NCBI RefSeq assembly: GCF_963966145.1
Contig: NC_091051.1
Location: 13,516,001 to 13,580,000, forward strand
Origin: Tenebrio molitor
Taxonomy: Eukaryota; Arthropoda; Insecta; Coleoptera; Tenebrionidae
Length of the DNA: 64,000 nt
Direction: 5' to 3'
The notes beneath the pieces were generated by a model that saw nothing but the letters and a program-made list of their open reading frames with translations, was not told the DNA's origin and searched no databases. Of this stretch, positions 11,857 through 22,055 are shown one piece after another (the stretch's first letter is position 1; every line of letters starts with the position of its first letter). A program made the translations under genes and the position numbers.

Positions 11857-11858
11857 TA

Positions 11859-13387
11859 CATCTTAGAAACGAAGACATCCTTGTTAGAGAAATCTGCAGA
11901 TCCTTCTCCAAGGGACTTTTTTACCTTTATCTTTCAACAAGAAATCCAGGTCCTTGACAGATTTTTTGAAAGCTACAAAGAAGGAATTGACCACAACTGG
12001 GCTGGCTGCTATCCACAAGGTTTTCGAAAGTTCGAAAACTAAATGGCTTTCACTAGTTTACAAAGAGGGGAACCAATTGATCAATTTAAAATATACACTG
12101 TAGTGTTTTTTCCGAAATGAATTACGTAAAATTGTACTAAAGCACGGCGCAGGCTCTTATTTGAACCTGATTTTTAAATGAGCAAGATTATTTTTTTGCA
12201 AAACTGATATGACTTTGAGGCCAAAAGATAGCGTACGGATACATCTCAATAGTCAATTGAACCGGCGGCCATCATGCATCCCTGACAAGGGTTTAATTTC
12301 TTATGCACCGTCTCGAAGCCAGGTAAAAGATTCAGACCGATAAACCATCGAATTTCGAGTAGATGCAAATTAATTTGATGAAATCCATAAATTTATACGT
12401 CAATCTCTGACGAAATAATAACAATAAAACGTTGCCGTCTGGCGGCGTGTTATTAAGAGAGCGGGCACATACGCTATACGGCCCCATTGTGTGGTAAAAT
12501 AGTTGAACAAATCCCGTATGCAAACGGTCGGTGGTGGAGCAGGGGTGATCGGGTGAGGAAATATAAGGCTAATCGATTGCAACCCCGCGACTTGGTCTTA
12601 TCGGCGTCCAGCAGCCGTGGTGCGTTTCGTTTCCGACATCTAAGTCAATATGCAAAATGCCGGATACACCTTATTATAGCACGTCTACATGATCATCCTC
12701 GGAGCCGTTTTCCATTTCATTTAAAACCGAAGCGGCTGAGGAATAACAGCCCACGTCGCCGGAAAATTTACATCATTTATCTAAATTCCTGAAAATAAAT
12801 CATAACGACTTGCGGATTTCGTTTTTTGGGTGCGATTATCGTTATTAACGAGGAAGACAAATATTAAGCTTCGGCCACGCAAATTTGCCGCGGTTGAGGG
12901 TTCAGCGTTCTGGATGAATTAGTGCACTTTGGTGATGTATGTACAGGTGGCTTTAAGACCAACAACTTTGGGCAAATTATAATAATTGTAATATCCCTGC
13001 TACTTAACTATTTTTGTTATTTGGTTGTGTCTTGAGCTGTCTTCACGTGGAATGAGACGTTAATTAAGACGGAGATATTGTTATGCTAAAGAGGATTTAC
13101 ATCATTGTAGTTGACGGATAATGTTATCGTAAATCTAATGATACTTCTAAAACTTCGAGATTCAGATCTAAAGATTAAAACAAAAAAGATTAAAATGTTA
13201 TTTGAAAAAAATCAGTTTCTCAAAGAACATTGTCTTGTGTTAATTTATTGGTGATATGTGGTGAAGACGAAAACTTTACGTATTTCAGACTGTTCATAAC
13301 CTAATTGTACTTTTAGGAACAAAAACAAATTGCGATTATCTTAATTAACTAAGAATTTTGTTTTTTATTTTGCCAGTCATTGCTCTC
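11859..13387. other. Gene-free; GC-richer island about 12230-12960
   Basis: No supported gene. About 12230-12960 has CpG-containing, balanced composition (GAACCGGCGGCC, GCCGTCTGGCGGCG, CAGCAGCCGTGG). It carries overlapping short ORFs on both strands, none with a recognisable domain. It may be a cis-regulatory module; this rests on composition alone. Confidence 0.3.
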
Positions 13388-13740
13388 TTAAGTATTCAGT
13401 ACAAATTTAATTTTAAATTTGGCAATAAAAATTAATTTATTTTCACTATGTAATAATAGTACTAATAGTAGTTTATTTGACGAATTTGTGTGTAAATTGG
13501 GCCCTCGTTTCACTCGTGTTTTAAAGGCCCACGAGTGCCAAAAAAGACCCAATTTACACACGAACGAGTTGAATACAACGTTTTTTTGTTCGACGAGCCC
13601 CTTAAAGGCTCCAAATCGCTGAAAATGTTTTAAATTAGCTTGACGTTTCGTTTTGACAAGTAGTGACATTTATCAAAATCCGTTCACATAGGAGAAAATT
13701 TTCAAATTCTGACAGTGTCGAACAAAAAAAACTATTTTAA
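13388..13740. repeat. Dispersed repeat R1, copy 2 (longest)
   Basis: The fullest copy of the R1 family. It has a palindromic head with two opposed GTGTGTAAATTGGG blocks around AAAGGCCCACGAGTGCC. This is followed by TTGTTCGACGAGCCCCTTAA, GCTTGACGTTTCGTTTTG and a tail ending CTGACAGTGTCGAACAAAA. Short ORFs on both strands reflect the palindrome. Related copies at about 1725-1905 and 37125-37370. Confidence 0.65.
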
Positions 13741-13782
13741 GTAAGTATCTACATTAATCGATGAAACTTTATATTAATAACA

Positions 13783-13898
13783 TAATTACATAACATTTTT
13801 GTTTTATAATACAAAAATTTCCGATAATATTGCGGAACCTGGAAAAGTGCCCCCAATGCTTGCAGCGTTTCCACGTTGAATGGCAAGGGAAATCCTCT
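13783..13898 (-). repeat. Fragment of an unidentified mobile-element ORF
   Basis: About 116 bp nearly identical to 45617-45731, where it forms the end of a longer minus-strand reading frame with the phrase AIQRGNVASIRGTF. Here only the 3' part survives. From memory, similar ISLAIQRGNAAS-like phrases occur in many arthropod mobile-element proteins, but I cannot name the family. Confidence 0.5.
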
Positions 13899-14072
13899 AC
13901 ATTAATTAAGTATTTTTAAAGTAAGTAGGTAATTTCAAAGTTAAAAAAACAAATCGTAGTTAATAAATAATTTATTTATTGTCGAGAATAAATAGAATAG
14001 ACAAAAGAAACTTTGAGAATGTGAGCAGAATTTTCATCAAAAGAGAACAGATTAGGCTGGTTTCTAGATGTA

Positions 14073-14248
14073 CAGGCGCGTATAGAAAAAAGTAGGACAA
14101 GTCTTATTAAGAAATTTAGCTAAAATTGAGTTGAGTAAACTGAGCAAACTATAACAAATAAATAATTATTTTAATAGTAACCATAGAAAGAGTACACAGA
14201 CTTACATTAGCGAAAAAACATTGTCCTACTTTTTTCTGTCCGCGACTG
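14073..14248. mobile_element. TA-flanked MITE, 176 bp
   Basis: Ends CAGKCGCG followed within a few bases by AGAAAAAAGTAGGACAA, inverted at the two sides, with TA at 14071-14072 and 14249-14250. Non-coding Tc1/mariner-type element. Confidence 0.75.
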
Positions 14249-14914
14249 TAGCTTTTTGATAGCTAATTTTCTTTCTATTTACTTTAGTAAAATATTTAAT
14301 TATGTAGGTACATTGTGGACAAGTTTTTCCATGTACAGTTGTACAGCTACGTTAGGGTTGTGTATCTGATTTAAAAAATATCAGAACATCACCATGGATG
14401 TGTCTTCGTTTTTATGTGGAACTTGTTTTTTTCTATTTTTGTGTTCAATAAGCATTATTAGGTGTTGCTAGGAAGCGTACAAGCAACGAAGCTTGTACAA
14501 CACTTTTTTGAACTTTACGAAATCACGTACAAGTTCACACACTACAAATCCTGTACAACACCTTTTTGAACACAACTGTACTCAAATTAATAGCAGAATT
14601 TAAAAAATATTTTAGCCTCATTTTCTATAGGGTGCGACTTCTGAAAGGTTCAGTATATTAAGAGAATTTTTTATTGATAAAAAAAAGTAAATTGATTTAT
14701 TCTAATTTAAATCGAGGAAATTGTTCCATTTCTTTTAAATTTATTGCTTTATTTTCTATTTTTACGGAGATAACGAGGCTGCCAGTGGTACAAAACTACG
14801 AAATTGACTAGTACACTCGTTTTTGTCTAAATATAACACAGGAATATCTAATAAAATAAGTCTCCAATGGTAAAATTACAAAGGAAAAGTTTTGAACAAA
14901 TTAGTTCGTAAGTA

Positions 14915-15555
14915 CAGTTATATTCTTTGCCAAAACCAAATAACCACCAACACTGCATTCTACCCAGAAAATCAACCGGCAACGTTGTATACTTAGATTT
15001 GATTGGTCTAGCATTCTAGTAATATCAAAATTGCCATTATACAGTTAGTGTAATTTTGTTTCCACCAACATAATTCAACAGGTGGTGGTTATTTGGATTT
15101 GGCACGGAATTTCGGGCATCACTGTCAATGTAATACAGAGTGAGCAACAATAACTGTTTCAGTTGGCAAAAAAAAATTTTACATAAAATTTTCAAGACTG
15201 TGAATTGTACCTATTCTGGTTTGTTTTATTGACATTATTGACAGCTGGTATACATTTCAAATTTAAACGTCTTGGTTTTTGTAATCTTTTATTAATAAAA
15301 TGGTTTTCTCGTTGGAACATGACATAAAAGTCACCAAAAATCACCAGAATTTATTGCCAACTCAATCAGTACTTGTTGCTCACACGGTATAAGTACTGTC
15401 AAAAAATGTAAAATAAGCTTTACATTATTAACATTCGATTGACGTGAACAGAAAATAAATTTCAAAATTTGACTTTTGAATGTCAAAGAGTGATTTACAT
15501 CGCAATTTTTTTAAGTGACACAAAAATGATGCCCAAAATTCCGCGTCCCTAACTG
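14915..15555. mobile_element. Composite inverted-repeat element
   Basis: The outer ends begin CAGTTA beside TA (14913-14914 and 15556-15557). Internally, CCAAATAACCACCA near 14938 is inverted near 15083. GGAATTTCGGGCATCA near 15107 is inverted near 15530-15546. The pattern suggests overlapping or successively inserted elements; a further element sits at 15136-15387. Boundaries are uncertain. Confidence 0.45.
15136..15387. mobile_element. TA-flanked MITE nested in 14915-15555
   Basis: The ends CMGWGTGAGCAACAA and the inner ACTG...GTTGGCAA are inverted at both sides, with TA at 15134-15135 and 15388-15389. 252 bp, non-coding. Confidence 0.65.
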
Positions 15556-16045
15556 TACAGAATAAAGAAATAAAAGAAAATTGTTGCAAATAGGCGTTAG
15601 CATTAATATAAATTTTCGTAATTACTTTACTTATACATGGTGATTCCTAAAAAACGCCTCAAGCTGTAACTTTATTATTTATTGTCGGATTTTAATTTAA
15701 AAAAATCAAAATTAGTGATTAAGCACAATGGGAAGGCTTGAATTCTGATTTTTTTTAACATTAACTTCATTGTCCAGCGATATCCAATATTTTTCCTTAA
15801 ATAGCATACCTAGAGGATTTTTTTTAAATTCAATGACGTCTCACTAGTTAATTTTGATCCAATAATTTGTAAAAAAATATATTTCCATATTAAGTTACTT
15901 TCTAAAATTATCAAGTCTGCCGTGAAAAACAAACATGTTGGAATTTTTTAATCAAATAACAAAACTAGTTCAAACAAAACCAAAAAATGTCCTTATAAGT
16001 AAGTATGTATTGTCCAAATTGACCACCACCTTGTTGAATGCACAA

Positions 16046-16450
16046 CTAAAGTTGACTCAACTTGCAAAAAACCACTTTGCATTTGCAACAGCACTTTTAG
16101 GGCATTAGTCATTTGAAATTACTTTAAAACTGTATTTATAAGGAAAATATTCAACCCAAACTATGATTTTCTGGTCCCTTTGTACCTTCATTGGTTCAAA
16201 AATATGAGAAAAATGCTGTTGCAAATGTCAACTTTATAATTGACTCAAGTTGCAAAAAACCACTTGTCATTTGCAACAGCAGTTTTTTCATATTTTTGAA
16301 CCAAATAAAGGCACAAAGGGACCAGAAAATCATAGTTGGGGTTGAATATTTTCCATATAAGTACAGTTTAAAAGTAATTTCAAATGACTAATGCCATAAA
16401 AGTGCTGTTGCAAATGCAAAGTGGTTTTTTGCAACTTGAGTTAACTTTAG
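16046..16450. repeat. Large 405-bp palindrome
   Basis: From CTAAAGTT to AACTTTAG the sequence reads as two arms of about 180 bp around a centre near 16248. A shorter motif (CTTGCAAAAAACCACTT then GCATTTGCAACAGCA) occurs at each tip and again near the centre, so the arms can also fold internally. No coding capacity. It directly abuts the TA-flanked element at 16458. Confidence 0.75.
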
Positions 16451-16457
16451 GTAAATA

Positions 16458-16577
16458 CAGTGTGGAATAAAATGATTTACATCTATAATTGATTTCATAT
16501 AAATGTTCATCAAGTGAGCTGTGCATTTGTAAAAGCACCTTTAATTTAGTTACATTACAAAATTTTATTCCACACTG
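16458..16577. mobile_element. TA-flanked MITE D, 120 bp
   Basis: Ends CAGTGTGGAATAAAAT inverted at both sides; TA at 16456-16457 and 16578-16579. Its right TA is also the left TA of the next element. Confidence 0.8.
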
Positions 16578-16579
16578 TA

Positions 16580-16865
16580 CAGTTGCGGCCGTTGAAATCT
16601 CAGACAGGAAAGATTTAAACACTCTGTATAAATTCCAAAATTTGATTAGCGTAAACAGGATTTTCATCAAGGATTATAAAGTCAGTGTCAGTATTTGACA
16701 TATTAGGTCAGAATCGCGCGTAACTTTTGAAATGCCGCAATTATCTGATTTGCAAAAATGTGTTTGACTGAATGACACATTTTGAGAAACGTCACTTTCA
16801 ATACCATTTACAAAGCTAAAAGTTTGGCGTTGTCAAAGTGTCTGAGTCTTCAACGGCCGCAACTG
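16580..16865. mobile_element. TA-flanked MITE E, 286 bp
   Basis: Ends CAGTTGCGGCCGTTGAA inverted at both sides, with CTCAGACA just inside. TA at 16578-16579 and 16866-16867. It lies beside a mariner-like transposase remnant. Confidence 0.8.
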
Positions 16866-17170
16866 TACATAGCACCTTCTAGTCACGCCATTGGTCACAT
16901 TCAATATTACATTAGGAGGAATTTGACGACAAGCATTAGTAATTCTCGATCTTAAAATGTTTTCGTTTTCTGCTTGAGTTTGATAAACTTGGTCTTGAAG
17001 ATAGCCCTAAAGCCAAAAATCGAGAGGCGTGAGTTTTGGCCAACGTGCCGGACACCGAATTGGTCCATATGTTCCTAAACATTTTTCAATAGATTTAAAA
17101 AGTGTGTCGTTGAAGTACATACATAGGTACTCCGGACTCCTCAGAAGCACATGGGGGATTGCCAAAATCT
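16866..17170 (-). pseudogene. Tc1/mariner-family transposase C-terminal remnant
   Basis: The minus strand encodes a stretch typical of the last DDE block of insect mariner-like transposases: GPIRCPARWPKLTPLDFW, then a stop (TAG where the family has Trp), then GYLQDQVYQTQAENE and RSRITNACRQIPPNV. Upstream (HVLLRSPEYL) it continues as a weakly conserved reading frame that ends at a stop near 17170. The N-terminal half is absent. The TAG and the truncation make it dead. Confidence 0.7.
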
Positions 17171-17749
17171 ACTTCTTATTTTTTTTTTTTTATAAGAATA
17201 TGCACACAAAATATTCATTTATGTCAATGAGTTATTATTGCGTGTTAGTGTTTCGGTTTTGATATTCTGACACAAATCAATGTCTGAAAAGACACCAACT
17301 TCTAGTAGAACTCTGAACAGACTGATAATTTTTAGTCGTCACTCGATGGTAGTTCGGGGGATAGAACGCAAAATAAAAGCTTTATTTATTTTTAATATTT
17401 ACGAACCCCCTTTTTCAGACGAAATCCTATGCACCCCCAAGTTACATAGTATGAAAATAACGGGCCTTCAAATACATTTATATTTATAGCAACCTATGGA
17501 AATTCAATTTTTTGCAACATTTTTCCAGCGTAGAAAATGACACAAGAAACACCTGACATTTTAACGAAATAAAATTAGGTTAGAAAATATTTTTAACTTT
17601 TGTAGTGCATTCTCCCTATTCTCCCTCCACGGAATATGACAATATGAAATTTGGAAAAAGCTTACTATGCATACTATGCAACTCCGGAGAATAATTGGTT
17701 ACCTACAAAAATTACTTTACACTGAAGAATGTCTCCTACGCCTACTCTA
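17171..17749. other. Gene-free AT-rich DNA
   Basis: Two short ORFs (17029-17262, partly overlapping the transposase remnant on the other strand, and 17280-17489) lack recognisable domains. No repeat structure seen. Confidence 0.4.
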
Positions 17750-17931
17750 AAGCTAGTTTGACACGATGCTAAATTTTGTAGAAAATTTGTTAGAAAATGA
17801 GAGAGACCCTCGATCAGGACCAATGAACGATCAGGATCTGACAAAGACAGACTATGATTCTGATCGTTCATTGGTCCTCTCTTATTTTCTAACAAATTTT
17901 CTACAAAATTTAGCATCGTGTCAAACTAGCT
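17750..17931. repeat. Foldback repeat, about 80-bp arms
   Basis: AAGCTAGTTTGACACGATGC at the left is mirrored by GCATCGTGTCAAACTAGCTT at the right, and the two arms stay complementary through GACCAATGAACGATCAG. The left arm has an extra stretch (about 17808-17818) absent from the right. No ORF beyond the palindrome. Confidence 0.75.
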
Positions 17932-18413
17932 TAGCTTAGCTTAGTTTCTGAACGCAGGTTACATGTTCGACTCGATTGCGTTGCAATTGTTTTATCTCCT
18001 GCCATCTATCGGTACGAAACACACTTACAACACGACTACTTGACGCGGAATGCCTGTAGACTAAATAGGAATCTGTAACTATCAACTGTCAAAGAAACGT
18101 CAGAAAATGTCATAAACGTCATCCAAGAAAAGGAAAACAATGTTTGTTTTTGTACGTTGAAAGGTTTTTAGTTTTTGACTGCGAAAAAACCGCGATACCT
18201 TACAGCTCCACTCGAATCGTACCTTAAAATTTTGTAGGTTGCGTGAATTTGTAGCGTGTCAACTAACTGCAAACCACCAATAATCTATGTTTGTGAAAGT
18301 GTCCGATTTTGATTGTTGTTCATGTAAAAATAACGTGACCATGACTGCTCCTACTGACGTATACGTGCACTGTTAACAATTAAATTCAAAATCTAATTAA
18401 AGCGTGGTTAAAA

Positions 18414-21372
18414 ATGGGTGACGACGGATCGACCAACTGCATGGAGATTTTCAGCCAAGACGGTGTCCAGTTGAAGACGGCTCAGGCAACCTTCGTCAGC
18501 TACCTGAATCTAGTCGGAACCGTCTACATAACCGAATATTTAAATTCCAACAGCAAGAGATGCCTTGAGTGGAAACCCAACGAAATTACTGTAGACTCAG
18601 ATGTTCAAGATCAAGAATGGGCAGTCGTGAAAACTCAAAAGCGGACCCGGACTCACAGTGAAAGTCTACCTCCTGAGAGCTCGATTAAACCTAGATTTCT
18701 GAAACTCAACTTCAGCGATATTCGCAGTTTCAAAACCTCCAACAAAAACCGCCAGCTCACTATTTTTGATGGCAAATCAGAAGTTATATGTTGTTTTATA
18801 TTTCAACATGGAAGTTGTGATCCCTTAATCAGTAATTTGAGAGGAATGATGAAGACAATACCAGCCAAAAGAGATAAACATTTGTTTATTGTTATACATG
18901 AAGACAATCCGGAAGCGGCGCAGTTGGATAAGTCATTTGCTGAATTGAATATTTTCCAAGACAGCCCTACATGGTGGAAGGTAGTCAAGAACTTTCATGA
19001 TAGGCCTTATGAAACCACGTTTGAAACATTTGCGAAAGTCACTGATTTTGGTAAGTATCTATATGTAATTTCCATTGTGTAACTTGGGAGTTACATAAGT
19101 ATGAACTGAGACCATCAAATTCCAATTTTATGCAACACTGATTCATACTTTCTATGAGTCATTAGGTTACAGTACCTGTTTATCAATATTTTTTTATTTA
19201 CCATGTTGGCATTACTTAAAAAAATTGTATCTGTATTTTTTTTATCTCAGTTTCTGCACTTCTTTATAAAAATTTAAAAAATCGTACTACAAACTAATTT
19301 TTTTACTCATATTAGCTATTAAATACAGGTTTAAATTTAGATGTGTTTTTAAACAGCAAAAAGGAGTTTCATATTGTTAAAAACCATATTTTTTAAATTT
19401 ATCGTTCAGATGATATTACCGACAACTTGTTTAAATATTTACAAAATTCCATTGCCTTTTATTGCCAAATAAAAGGTGCAAATATTTGGATACTTTGATG
19501 TCTATTTTAGTTTATTAGGCGAAAACTTATCAGAGGCAAGAAATTTCAGTAATTATTTTCGGACAAAAACTAATTGAAAATTCCACATTTGAGAAATCCA
19601 GCTCAAAATAAACCACTCTACTTGTATTCACGATTCCCTATTTTTATTTTCACGGTTCAGATTTTATTTGACGCTCAACTTTTAAAACTAAAATAAATGA
19701 ATAAATGAAGAATTTTCATGCAACAAAAAGTTATAGCAAAAACATCGTACCTACTACTTCGTTATAATTTTATCTGTGATAAACAACTAAAAACTATACA
19801 ACAGAATCTCTAAATAAAAATTGAACAAGATTTAATGTCTCAAAATAATACGGTGCCTCAGTTTTAGATTAACAGAGAAGCGCCTCAGTATTTTTTTATT
19901 ACTGCGAAAATGGAAGGTAGATAAAGGCAGAGTCACGCACGATAATTATTTCCCTATCTGAATTTTTGTAGCGTAGCATTATAAAATTTGACTCTAGTTT
20001 ACAGAAGTCCAGATCAGCGAGATATCGACGAGGATCAGAGAGAGCTTTTGCACCGAAGCCTCACAGAGTATGCCAGCTCCCATTCCCAAGGAGACTACGA
20101 AGTAATAGCCAAAGTTCCTGAGCTCCCCGAACGAAAAGACTACCCCAGAGGTCGTCCGTTAAACCTAGAACAATGGAAAAATCTCCAAAACCATGAAGGT
20201 AAACTCGAAGACGTGGAACAAATCAAACTGATGATATTCAGAGGGGTAAGTCGGTCAGACAAAACCAACAAATCTTAACTGACTTACCGTTTAGGGTGTG
20301 GCGCCAAATCTCCGCTACGAGGCGTGGAAGTACCTGTTAGATTATTTTCCCTGGGACAGTACTCTAACCCAACGCCAACAAATACTCTGTGAAAAGAACG
20401 AAGACTACTACAACATGAAGCTGCAGTGGAAACGTATGACTAGAATACAAGAGGATAATTTTTCCGACTACAGAGAGCGGAAGAACTTGATAGAAAAAGA
20501 TGTCAATCGAACTGACAGAACGTTAGATTTCTACGCCGGCGACAATAATCCTAACATCCAGATGCTTTACGATATTCTTATGACGTACGTTATGTACAAT
20601 TTCGATTTAGGATACGTGCAAGGAATGAGCGACTTGCTGTCGCCGATTCTGCACCTCCTCAAGAACGAAGTCGACGCCTTTTGGTGTTTTGTAGGATTTA
20701 TGAATAAACTTGTAAATATCCGAATGTTCGTCATAATTTTTTAATTAATGCACGTGTAATTACAGAGTAGCAATTTCGACGTAGATCAGGCCGGTATGAA
20801 AGAACAACTGCAAAATCTACACACACTCTTGGGATTCATAGAACCGCAATTGGTAAATTACTTTGACAAACACGATTCTGGAAATATGTTCTTCTGTTTC
20901 CGATGGTTGTTGGTTTGGTTCAAGAGGGAATTGAGTTACGAGCAAGTGATGCGGTTATGGGAAGTTTTATGGTCTGGATTGCCTTGTGAAAACTTTCATT
21001 TACTCGTATGTGTAGCAATATTAGAAACCGAGAAACAAACTCTCATTGAAAATAATTACGGTTTCACGGAAATACTAAAAGTACGTTTACTTCGTTTCAT
21101 TGTCTCGGGCGAATTATCTTTATTTTTATTTGCAGCACGTGAACGATCTGTGTGGAAAACTTGACATGCCCGCTATGTTAGTCAAAGCTGAAGGAATATT
21201 TCATCAAATTAAAGAGGCTGAACATTTAACTGATAATATTAGAGTCATTTTGGGACTTCCCCTTGTTGGTACGCAACCATCGACAGAAGAAGTCACCAGT
21301 ATTAGTCCGGACAGTCCCGAAGAAGATCCCTATGAACAAGTTTATGACACCATGCAACACATTGTGACCTAA
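18414..21372 (+). CDS. TBC1D15: TBC1 domain family member 15/17-like Rab GTPase-activating protein
   Basis: Five coding exons (18414-19050, 19998-20245, 20295-20711, 20766-21080, 21136-21372) close in frame to 617 residues. Residues 1 to about 220 match the N-terminal half of TBC1D15/17, which precedes the TBC domain. The TBC domain follows from about 290 to 530 (AWKYLLDYFPWDST, LIEKDVNRTDR, LGYVQGMSDLLSP, CFRWLLVWFKRE). Both catalytic fingers are present: Arg of IEKDVNR (about residue 367) and Gln of YVQ (about 404), so GAP activity on a Rab is expected. Vertebrate TBC1D15 acts on Rab7 at mitochondria-lysosome contacts; transfer of that role here is inference. The exon 2 acceptor (TCTAG/TT) is the least certain, chosen because it keeps phase and gives a VYRSPDQR junction. 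The ATG context is AAAATGG. The C-terminus is short and acidic. Confidence 0.93.
19051..19997 (+). other. Intron 1 of TBC1D15-like gene
   Basis: A 947-bp intron with donor GTAAGT. No repeat or ORF of note. A missed small exon cannot be excluded, because the family is longer in this linker, but the phases of the flanking exons already agree. Confidence 0.7.
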
Positions 21373-21829
21373 ACCTAGCGCAGAAAGCTTGACTAGATCA
21401 TAAATATTTATACTTTTGTAGAAGTACTAGCTGTGTGCATATCTCTAGTATTTAACTATTATTAAGCTCACGCTGTTTTTGTATTATCAAGTTGACCGCT
21501 TGAGTCTCGATTTTAATTCATTCTTTAAAAGAAAATGTGCAAACTGGTCTTTAAATTCTGTTAAAATATATTTGATGGATTTGTTTTAATATTGTGAAGT
21601 GTATTTTATTAACTGCTACAGTTACACAAACGTGTCGCTTTCAGTCTGAAGTAAAAAAGGCAGCATGTATTATGTTGAACATTTTATGACAAATATTAAA
21701 TATTTTTTACAAGACCTGGCACCTTGTTTTTACCCAAATCCAAATTTTAAACAGTTTATGCAATAACAACCTTCACGTTGTTCGTGTTAGCACTGACTAC
21801 TACGAAATTATTATGTTATGTTGAAAATA

Positions 21830-22055
21830 TAGTCATTATAAATGATGATTCCATCGCAGTAGGCGTTGGTGACGTAGTTGAATGTGCAGAATGCCTCGTA
21901 ACATGAGTGAGACTATAGTAACGCCGATAGGTGGGACTCCTGGCGGTAGTGGAAATATGTCTAACGATGCGAGGCTGGCGGCACATCCAAAATTTGTGTG
22001 GATTTTCAACACCAACAGCGATGGGACAATCATTTATAATGATCCTGTATATAAC
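21830..22055. repeat. Inverted-repeat element
   Basis: TCATTATAAATGAT followed by CCATCGC and GGYGTTG occurs at about 21832-21874 and inverted at about 22003-22046. Short ORFs across it on both strands mirror this. Probably a MITE just downstream of the TBC gene. Confidence 0.55.

Noticed and set aside
12487..12792. 101-codon plus-strand ORF with overlapping minus-strand ORFs
   Set aside because: Open frames on several strands with no domain fit composition bias of the island, not a gene.
19840..19997. Extra exon of the TBC1D15-like gene before exon 2
   Set aside because: No frame here joins both neighbours in phase; exons 1 and 2 already agree in phase when the TCTAG/TT acceptor is used.
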